42,111 nt of DNA, taken from Bacillota bacterium. GTDB lineage: Bacteria > Bacillota_I > Bacilli_A > ML615J-28 > CAG-698. The notes below the pieces were generated by a model. That model made no database searches. It was not told the DNA's origin and worked only from the letters and a program-made list of their open reading frames with translations. This document shows positions 1 through 7,010 of the stretch, piece by piece. The stretch spans positions 1 through 42,111 of the forward strand of contig JAEEHM010000011.1 in NCBI GenBank assembly GCA_016280895.1. The letters run 5' to 3'. Each line of letters begins with the position of its first letter. The first letter of the stretch is position 1. Both the position numbers and the translations under genes were made by a program.

Positions 1-83
1 AAGCTTACTGTATTAACGATATCTTCAAGTGATAAACCTGTTAAATCAACAAGTGCATTTAGCCATTCTAATTTAACTCTCAT
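1..83 (-). CDS. pheT: Phenylalanine--tRNA ligase beta subunit, N-terminal fragment (continues off window)
   Basis: Reverse complement from ATG at 83 reads MRVKLEWLNALVDLTGLSLEDIVNTVS; lies directly downstream of pheS. Confidence 0.85.
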   Translation of the reverse strand, partial: MRVKLEWLNALVDLTGLSLEDIVNTVS

Positions 84-92
84 AATAACCCC

Positions 93-1124
93 CTAGAATT
101 GATTTATGAATCTTTCATCATCGATGTAAAAGTTTCTAACATCATCAATTCCATATTTCATCATTGTAAGTCTTTCAATTCCAATACCGAATGCGAAGCC
201 TTGATATTTTTCACTATCATATCCACACATCTTTAACACATTAGGATGTACCATACCACCACCAAGAAGTTCAATCCAACCACTGCCCTTACATAAGTTG
301 CAGCCATCACCATGACATTTGAAGCACTCAACATCAACTTCTACTGATGGTTCTGTGAATGGGAAGAATGATGGACGGAATCTAACTCTTAAATCTGATC
401 CAAATACATGACTACATATTTTAACTAAAGTTCCTTTTAAATCAGCCATTGTTACATTTTCACCAACAACTAAGCCCTCACATTGCATGAATTGATGTGA
501 ATGTGTAGCATCATCATTATCTCTTCTATATACCTTACCAGGACAAATGATTTTAATTGGTTGGCCTTTACTCTTAAGTAAAGTCCTTGCTTGTACTGGA
601 GATGTATGAGTTCTAAGTAATGTGTTTTCATCAATATAGAAACTATCTTGCATTTCTCTTGCAGGGTGTCCCTTAGGTAAATTTAATAATTCAAAATTAT
701 ATAAGTCTTCTTCAACTTCAGGTCCTTCTTCGACCATAAATCCCATACCTGTACAAACATCTTCTAACTCTCTAATAGTTTGTGTTAAAGGATTTAATTT
801 ACCTGTTTTAAATTTCTTTGCAGGCATTGTTACATCAATAGCATCATTTTTAAGTTTAGCATCAATTAATTTTTCCAACAATTCTTGTCTTTTGTTTTCT
901 ACAAATTCTTCAATCTTTGTTCTAAATTCATTAGCTTTTTGACCTAATTCTTTTTTCTTTTCAATTGATAATTCTCTCATGCTTGCCATGATTTCAGAAA
1001 GTCTTGATTTCTTTCCTAAATAATTAGCTTTCAAATTATTTAAGTCTTGTTCATTTTGCGCATTACTAATTTCTTCTTTAGCACTTTCTTTTAAGATATC
1101 TAATTCATTATTATTTTCACCCAT
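93..1124 (-). CDS. pheS: Phenylalanine--tRNA ligase alpha subunit
   Basis: 343 aa ORF; class II aaRS motifs ([11 protein letters not shown], [14 protein letters not shown]). Confidence 0.97.
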   Translation of the reverse strand: MGENNNELDILKESAKEEISNAQNEQDLNNLKANYLGKKSRLSEIMASMRELSIEKKKELGQKANEFRTKIEEFVENKRQELLEKLIDAKLKNDAIDVTMPAKKFKTGKLNPLTQTIRELEDVCTGMGFMVEEGPEVEEDLYNFELLNLPKGHPAREMQDSFYIDENTLLRTHTSPVQARTLLKSKGQPIKIICPGKVYRRDNDDATHSHQFMQCEGLVVGENVTMADLKGTLVKICSHVFGSDLRVRFRPSFFPFTEPSVEVDVECFKCHGDGCNLCKGSGWIELLGGGMVHPNVLKMCGYDSEKYQGFAFGIGIERLTMMKYGIDDVRNFYIDDERFINQF

Positions 1125-1139
1125 ATTTTCCTCCTAATA

Positions 1140-1375
1140 AAAAAATCCTTAAAATAATAATTATTTTAAGGACGAGATTTAAATCACGTGGTACCACCTT
1201 TATTCAAAAACAATATATTGTTTTCCTCATTATCGCAAATAACGGTGCATACCGGGCTTTATTAGAGCCTCTCCAAAGATGAATTCATATAGCTATTTAA
1301 TAAAATACTTTCACCAAATGTATTTCTCTCTTTTAATAACATCACTATATTACTACTTCTTTATCAACAAGTTAT
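1140..1375 (-). promoter_or_regulatory. T-box leader of pheST, likely Phe (UUC) specifier
   Basis: Minus strand carries T-box sequence AAAGGTGGTACCACG, AGAGAGAAAT...GGTGAAAG stem I elements, TTC upstream of ATCTTTGGAG, and a terminator stem at 1147-1171. Confidence 0.9.
1147..1171 (-). terminator. T-box-controlled terminator hairpin
   Basis: CCTTAAAATAAT/ATTATTTTAAGG inverted repeat followed by a U-run on the minus strand. Confidence 0.8.
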
Positions 1376-1427
1376 AATTATTATATCACTTGTTTTTAAA
1401 ATAATCAAGAACTTAAATACTAATAAG

Positions 1428-1456
1428 TTGACTAAAAACGTGTTTTAGTGTATTAT
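1428..1456 (+). promoter_or_regulatory. clpP promoter with embedded inverted repeat
   Basis: TTGACT - 17 bp - TATTAT; ACTAAAA-ACGTG-TTTTAGT inverted repeat (1431-1449) within it. Confidence 0.7.
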
Positions 1457-1482
1457 AAATATATAAAATTTTGGAGGTCAAT

Positions 1483-2061
1483 ATGTACTATACACCAATT
1501 GTAATTGAAAGAACAAGTCAAGGAGAAAGAAGTTACGATATTTATTCAAGATTACTTAAAGATCGAATAATTATGTTGAATGGCGAAATCAATGATGATT
1601 TAGCTAATTCTATTATTGCACAACTATTATTCTTAGAAGCCCAAGATGATAAAAAAGATATCTCAATTTATATCAATTCACCAGGAGGATCAATTAGTGC
1701 TGGTATGGCAATCTTTGATACAATGAATCTAGTTAAATGTGATGTTTCCACAATCTGTGTTGGTATGTGTGCATCAATGGCAGCATTCTTACTTGCAGCA
1801 GGTACAAAGGGTAAACGCTATGCTCTACCTAATAGTGAAGTAATGATTCATCAACCACTTGGTGGAGCTCATGGTCAAGCAACAGAAATTGAAATTGCTG
1901 CTAAACATATCTTAGAGATAAAGAAAAAAATGAACACAATTTTAGCATCTCTTACTGGACAAGATTTAGCTACTATTGAAAAAGATACAGATAGAGATAA
2001 TTATATGTTTGCAAGTGATGCGCTAAATTATGGAATTGTTGATAAAATATTAGAAAAGTAA
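1483..2061 (+). CDS. clpP: ATP-dependent Clp protease proteolytic subunit
   Basis: RBS TTTGGAGG before ATG at 1483; [35 protein letters not shown] active-site region. Confidence 0.97.
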   Translation: MYYTPIVIERTSQGERSYDIYSRLLKDRIIMLNGEINDDLANSIIAQLLFLEAQDDKKDISIYINSPGGSISAGMAIFDTMNLVKCDVSTICVGMCASMAAFLLAAGTKGKRYALPNSEVMIHQPLGGAHGQATEIEIAAKHILEIKKKMNTILASLTGQDLATIEKDTDRDNYMFASDALNYGIVDKILEK

Positions 2062-2088
2062 AAGAGGTATTAATAAGTACCTCTTTTA
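2060..2088. terminator. Bidirectional terminator between convergent clpP and relQ-like gene
   Basis: AAAAGAGGTAttaataagTACCTCTTTT hairpin; overlaps the relQ-like stop codon. Confidence 0.8.
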
Positions 2089-2760
2089 TTTTATGTGATT
2101 ATTTATTTTAAACCAATCATCTAAGAAATTTTCTTCTAATGGTTTTCTTTCTTGATCCTGTTCAAAAGAATCCATATCACTCTTAACCTTACTCATTTCA
2201 ACATCAAGATCATACGCAATCTTTGATGCTTCAGTCAATCTATTTCTTAAAGATTGAGGAATGCTTTGATAATATTTGTATTTTAAAGAATGTTCAATAC
2301 TTGCCCACAAGTGCATTGCAAGAGTTCTAATTTGAAACTCCATATAAACTGGCATTTGGCCATTTATTGTTTCTGCATTATATTTCGCAATTAAATGTAG
2401 AGATCTATATCCAGATGGTTTAGGATATTTAATATAATCTTTGACTAAAACTATTTTAATATCCTTTCTACTATTTAAAATATTATAGATATCATATACA
2501 TCTTGAATATATTTACAAGTAATTCTTATACCAGCAATATCTGTTAAATCCCTAACCTCTTCAAAATTCATATTTAATCTTTCTAGTTTTTCCATAATAC
2601 TAGCTGGAGATTTAACACGTCCCGTAATATCCTCAATTGGATTTTTAATACCTTGACTGGTATATTGTTTTTTAATGAATTGAAGCTTTGTTAAAAAATT
2701 AGTAACTGCAAATTCATAGGGTTGTAAAAACGTAGCCCATTCAAAATTTTTAGTGTCCAT
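2086..2760 (-). CDS. Small alarmone synthetase / GTP pyrophosphokinase family (RelQ/YjbM-like)
   Basis: RelA/SpoT synthetase motifs RDLTDIAGIRITCKY, KPSGYRSLHLI, MEFQIRTLAMHLWASIEHSLKYK; no HD domain. Confidence 0.9.
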   Translation of the reverse strand: MDTKNFEWATFLQPYEFAVTNFLTKLQFIKKQYTSQGIKNPIEDITGRVKSPASIMEKLERLNMNFEEVRDLTDIAGIRITCKYIQDVYDIYNILNSRKDIKIVLVKDYIKYPKPSGYRSLHLIAKYNAETINGQMPVYMEFQIRTLAMHLWASIEHSLKYKYYQSIPQSLRNRLTEASKIAYDLDVEMSKVKSDMDSFEQDQERKPLEENFLDDWFKINNHIK

Positions 2761-2929
2761 TATTTCCTTCTCCCATCAATAATATTATACCACAGAATTG
2801 ATTATTATACAATACATAGAATATTTATATATATCTAATAAAAAAAGTGCGATTTATATTGCATTTTTAAAAAAATAGTGTATAATATAAAAAGTTAATA
2901 AATATAGCTTATTTATAAAGGTGAACATT

Positions 2930-3499
2930 ATGGAAAAAAATACAGATGTTGAATTTAAAAGTTTAATAACAAAAGAAGAATATGATCGTTTGATTAAACA
3001 ATTCAAAGGAAGCAAACAAGATTTTCAAACAAACCATTACTTTGATACAGTTCGTTTCTCTTTAAAAGCACTTGATGTATCTGTGCGTGTAAGAGAACGC
3101 GATGATATCTCTTTAACATATAAAAGAAAAAAAGGTTACAACATTGATGTTAAAACTGTTGTAATCGATAAAGCTAAATTTGAAGAAATCAAAAGGACTG
3201 GTGTAATTGATATTCCTGAAATTGCTGATGAATTAAATAAATTAATCAAAGATCAAAAATTAAAGAACTTTATGAGTTTATCTACTCTTCGTACATATTT
3301 ACCATATTCAAATGGTGTATTAAATATTGATAAGAGTACATATCTTGATACTACTGATTATGAAATTGAATATTCATCTAAATCATATCATCAAGGTAAA
3401 GATGAATTTATCCAATTAATCAATGATTTAAATATCAATTATAAAAAATCAAACAAGAAAATTCAAAGAGCATATGCTCGTCTAAAAGAAATAAATTAA
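2930..3499 (+). CDS. CYTH domain protein (YjbK-like)
   Basis: VEFKSLITKEEYDRL N-terminal motif, alternating basic/acidic strands; RBS AAAGGTG before ATG 2930. Confidence 0.85.
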   Translation: MEKNTDVEFKSLITKEEYDRLIKQFKGSKQDFQTNHYFDTVRFSLKALDVSVRVRERDDISLTYKRKKGYNIDVKTVVIDKAKFEEIKRTGVIDIPEIADELNKLIKDQKLKNFMSLSTLRTYLPYSNGVLNIDKSTYLDTTDYEIEYSSKSYHQGKDEFIQLINDLNINYKKSNKKIQRAYARLKEIN

Positions 3500-3525
3500 A
3501 AAGGCTTATTAATCTAAGCCTTTTT
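3498..3525. terminator. Bidirectional terminator overlapping the 3' end of spx
   Basis: AAAAAGGCTTAttaatcTAAGCCTTTTT hairpin; the final spx codons lie inside the stem. Confidence 0.8.
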
Positions 3526-3958
3526 CTTTTATATTATCTTCAAATTGAATATAATTTGCGTAATCACAATCTTTGTCATCATCAAAACACTTTTCACATT
3601 CACGTAATTCAGGTGGTAAAAATAATGTAATATCATCAACATTATAGCCAACTTGAAGTTCCATATCACTTACAATAATAGGGCGTTTAAGAATAGTTGG
3701 ATTATCAATAATAAAATCCATCAATTCATTTAATTTCATATTATTGACATCTATATTATTTTCTTTTATTATCTTGCTTCTTGTAGATATAATATCTTCA
3801 AATCCATTTTCTGAAGATATCAACATTCTATACAAATCATCTTTAGTAAGTTTAGTTGAAATAATATTCTTTTCAATAAAAGGAATATTATGATCTTTAA
3901 AATATTTTTTAACTTTTCTACAAGACAAGCAACTTGGTGCTGTATATAATTTAATCAT
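3509..3958 (-). CDS. spx: Spx/ArsC-family transcriptional regulator with Cys-rich C-terminal tail
   Basis: MIKLYTAPSCLSCRKVKKYF, IISTRSK, NPTILKRPIIVSD, LQVGYNVDDI match Spx; CxxC at residues 10/13. Confidence 0.88.
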   Translation of the reverse strand: MIKLYTAPSCLSCRKVKKYFKDHNIPFIEKNIISTKLTKDDLYRMLISSENGFEDIISTRSKIIKENNIDVNNMKLNELMDFIIDNPTILKRPIIVSDMELQVGYNVDDITLFLPPELRECEKCFDDDKDCDYANYIQFEDNIKEKGLD

Positions 3959-4037
3959 ATCTTTAACCTCTTTATGTATTTTACCACAAAGATATTAAAA
4001 AAACAATATAATATAATAATTAAAATATATAAATAAA

Positions 4038-4066
4038 ATTCTCCTTCTATTTGAAGGAGAATTTTA
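4038..4066 (-). terminator. Rho-independent terminator
   Basis: AAATTCTCCTTC-tattt-GAAGGAGAATTT hairpin followed by U-rich minus-strand tract. Confidence 0.75.
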
Positions 4067-4092
4067 TTTAAGTACTAATTATTATTATTAGA

Positions 4093-4335
4093 TCACACTT
4101 TTGCAAGACAAAGATGTTGAAATAATAATACCCATACTAAGTCAACCCAACCAAGAATAAATCCTGCAAAAATAGCAAGAACTAAACCAAGAACATTATA
4201 TAAATCTGGTTTTGCGATTACTGCAGAAATTCTTACAATGATTTCAGTAATCCAGTTTACACCTGGAATTAATAATAAAATGAATTGAACTAATCTAGGT
4301 AATTTTTGAAATTCTTTAGCTAACATTTTTTTCAT
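4093..4335 (-). CDS. Small conserved-looking membrane protein (80 aa)
   Basis: Two hydrophobic segments, RBS upstream, own terminator downstream; ends with TGA. Confidence 0.65.
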   Translation of the reverse strand: MKKMLAKEFQKLPRLVQFILLLIPGVNWITEIIVRISAVIAKPDLYNVLGLVLAIFAGFILGWVDLVWVLLFQHLCLAKV

Positions 4336-4400
4336 CCTTTCTCTATGATAATTTTATTATATAATATTTTTTTAAGATTTGCAATATATTTAAATAAATT

Positions 4401-5639
4401 TTAACAATTATGTTTTAATAAATAATAATTTTTCTTTCCTCTTCTAAGAACAGTATATTCTTTTCCAAAAGCATTATCAGCACTAACAGTAAATGTAATG
4501 TCTTTGATAATCTCACCATTGATTGAAACACCACCACCATTTACGAAATCTCTTGCTTCACGTTTTGATTGTGCTGCATGACATAATACAAGTGCATCAA
4601 CAATATTTACTTCCTTTTCTACTTCATTTTTTGGAAGTCCTTTGAAGCATACTAAGATTTCATCTAATGTTAATTCTTTAATATTACCCTTAAATAAAGC
4701 TTCAGATATTGCAACTGCTCTTTCATATTCTTCATGACCATGTAAGAATGTGATAACTTCTTCAGCTAAAGCTTTTTGTGCTTTTCTAAGATGTGGTTCA
4801 TTTTGAAGTGATACTTCTAATTCTTCAATTTGTTCCTTAGATAAGAATGTTAATTTCTTTAAATAATCAATTACTTTTGTATCTTCCGCATTTAAGAAGA
4901 ATTGATACATTTCATAACTTGATGTTTTAGACTTATCTAGCCAAATAGCACCACCTTCAGTTTTACCAAATTTCGTACCATCAGCCTTTGTGATTAATGG
5001 CATTGTGAAAGCATGTGCTTCTTTTTCATCTTTCTTTCTAATTAGTTCAATACCAGCAGTAATATTACCCCATTGGTCTTGACCAGCAATTTGCATTGTT
5101 ACACCATTGTTTTTATATAAGTATTCAAAGTCTAAAGCTTGCATAATCATATATGAGAATTCAGTAAATGTGATACCACTATCTAATCTTCTTCTGATGA
5201 TATCTTTATCTAACATATAATTGATATTAAAATATTTTCCATAATCTCTTAAGAAATCTAAGAAACTCATATCTTTACACCAATCAATATTATTTACAAT
5301 TTCAACTCCTGGGAATACTTTTTCAATTTGTGCCTTTAAACATTTAATATTGTGATCAACTTGTTCATAAGAAATCATTGGTCTTTCTTTTGAAGGTTTA
5401 GGATCACCAATTAAACCTGTTGCTCCACCTACTAATATTACTGGAATGTGTCCAGCGCGTTTTAATCTTTCGCAAATTAAGAATGAAGAGAAATGACCAA
5501 TATGTAAACTATCACCAGTAGGGTCAGTTCCAATATAGAATTTAACCTTTGTGTCATTGATTAAATGTTCAACCTCATCAGATGATACATCATTAATTAA
5601 TCCTCTCCATTTTAATTCATCATATAATTTCATATTCAT
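4401..5639 (-). CDS. tyrS: Tyrosine--tRNA ligase
   Basis: HIGHFSSFLICERL (HIGH), KFGKTEGGAIWLD (KMSKS equivalent), C-terminal S4-like domain. Confidence 0.97.
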   Translation of the reverse strand: MNMKLYDELKWRGLINDVSSDEVEHLINDTKVKFYIGTDPTGDSLHIGHFSSFLICERLKRAGHIPVILVGGATGLIGDPKPSKERPMISYEQVDHNIKCLKAQIEKVFPGVEIVNNIDWCKDMSFLDFLRDYGKYFNINYMLDKDIIRRRLDSGITFTEFSYMIMQALDFEYLYKNNGVTMQIAGQDQWGNITAGIELIRKKDEKEAHAFTMPLITKADGTKFGKTEGGAIWLDKSKTSSYEMYQFFLNAEDTKVIDYLKKLTFLSKEQIEELEVSLQNEPHLRKAQKALAEEVITFLHGHEEYERAVAISEALFKGNIKELTLDEILVCFKGLPKNEVEKEVNIVDALVLCHAAQSKREARDFVNGGGVSINGEIIKDITFTVSADNAFGKEYTVLRRGKKNYYLLKHNC

Positions 5640-5654
5640 TTACCTCTTTTCCAT

Positions 5655-5905
5655 AATAAAAGTCCTTAAAGAACATTAATTGTTTGTTTCTCTAAGGACG
5701 TAGTTTTAAAATATTTAAAATATTTATATTTAAAATATTTTTATTTTATACCCCTACGTGGTACCACCTTAGTTCAAAAGATATAAACTTTTAATAAAAG
5801 TTTTTCTTTTGCACTCATTTATTAAATTTGTATAAGCTCCATAATCGTATTAATAAAGCTACATGATAATTTACACCAGCCATTATCTCTCTTAAATGAT
5901 CACTT
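5655..5905 (-). promoter_or_regulatory. T-box leader of tyrS, Tyr (UAC) specifier
   Basis: AAGGTGGTACCACGTAGG T-box; AGAGAGATAATGGCTGGTG stem I; specifier TAC (5849-5847) upstream of GATTATGGAGC; terminator stem 5662-5699. Confidence 0.9.
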
Positions 5906-5926
5906 TATCTTTTATTATATCATTGC

Positions 5927-6913
5927 TTATTTTGTAGAACCACGCCAGATGATTTTATAATCAACAAGGATTGATTCTGGTTTAACTTCAGCTTCAGCTT
6001 GCATTTCTTCAGTTAATCTACTCATTGCGATATTACCAATTTCATAAATTGGAGTTTCAACGCATGTTAATTGTGGATTAGAAAGTAATGCATATCTTGT
6101 ATTTTGGAATCCAATAACTTGTAAGTCTTCTGGAACTTTAATTCCCATCTTAGAAGCAACATTCATAAAACTAATTGCCATTGAATCTCTAACTGCAAGA
6201 ACAACATCTGGATGATTATTCTTTAGATATTCACGATATTGAACTTCATTTTGATCTAATTTACCAGTTGAATCAATAACCTCAGCAACAAGTCCAGCTT
6301 CTTTCATTGCTCTCTTATAGCCTTTTACTTTTAAATCGTTGATAGAGAAGAAATGAGATGTTGTAACAAACACAATTTTCTTATTTCCCTTTTCAATCAT
6401 TTGTTTTGTAATGTTGTAAGCACATTCTTCATTGTCGATACTAACACTTGAATATTGTTTTGCATTTGCGTTAGCATTAATAAATATAACTGGAACAGGA
6501 GATGCATCAACCAATTCAAGAACTTCTTCACTCATTTCATCATTCATAAATAATACACCATCTACAGAAGAAGCAATTACATCACCCCATAATTCTTTTT
6601 CTTCTTCTTTGTTGTTGTTTACAAATAAACGAATTGAATAACCATATTTTTTTGCACTATCATCAATACCTTGAATGCTTTCCGCAATACTAGCACGAGT
6701 AAGTGTAGGAACGATAACAGCAACAGTAGTAGATTTTCTACTTGCAAGTCCACGTGCATTAGCATTTGGTTTGTATCCTTTTTCTTTGATGATTCTTAAT
6801 ACCTTATCTCTTGTGGCCTTTTTTACCTTTTCTGGGTGATTCAAAACTCTAGAAACTGTAGCTAAACTAACACCAGCAGATCCTGCGATATCGTAAATCT
6901 TTATTTGATTCAT
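5927..6913 (-). CDS. LacI/GalR-family (CcpA-like) transcriptional regulator
   Basis: N-terminal HTH IYDIAGSAGVSLATVSRVLNHPEKVKKATRDKVLRII; periplasmic-binding-like ligand domain. Confidence 0.93.
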   Translation of the reverse strand: MNQIKIYDIAGSAGVSLATVSRVLNHPEKVKKATRDKVLRIIKEKGYKPNANARGLASRKSTTVAVIVPTLTRASIAESIQGIDDSAKKYGYSIRLFVNNNKEEEKELWGDVIASSVDGVLFMNDEMSEEVLELVDASPVPVIFINANANAKQYSSVSIDNEECAYNITKQMIEKGNKKIVFVTTSHFFSINDLKVKGYKRAMKEAGLVAEVIDSTGKLDQNEVQYREYLKNNHPDVVLAVRDSMAISFMNVASKMGIKVPEDLQVIGFQNTRYALLSNPQLTCVETPIYEIGNIAMSRLTEEMQAEAEVKPESILVDYKIIWRGSTK

Positions 6914-6940
6914 GATTATTCTCCTTTCTTATTCTTTATT

Positions 6941-7008
6941 TCTTATATTTATATTATAACATAGAATGAAAACAATTTCAAGAAATTTATGAAAATATTT
7001 TCATAAAT
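6941..7008 (-). promoter_or_regulatory. lacI-family gene promoter with two palindromic operator candidates
   Basis: Minus strand TTGAAA-17 bp-TATAAT; TGAAAACAATTTCA (6967-6980) overlaps the -35; perfect 24-bp palindrome ATTTATGAAAATATTTTCATAAAT (6985-7008) just upstream. Confidence 0.7.
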
Positions 7009-7010
7009 GA

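Noticed and set aside
4093-4335. Possible TGA=Trp recoding (Mycoplasma-type code), considered because of the AT-rich composition
   Set aside because: TGA ends several genes at the expected position, including ATGA overlaps (rimM/trmD, SpoU/mscL) and ylxQ; the standard code fits.
6985-7008. 24-bp palindrome as a terminator for the GH18 gene
   Set aside because: No U-run follows on the minus strand, the stem is AT-rich, and it sits next to the lacI -35 box; an operator is more likely.
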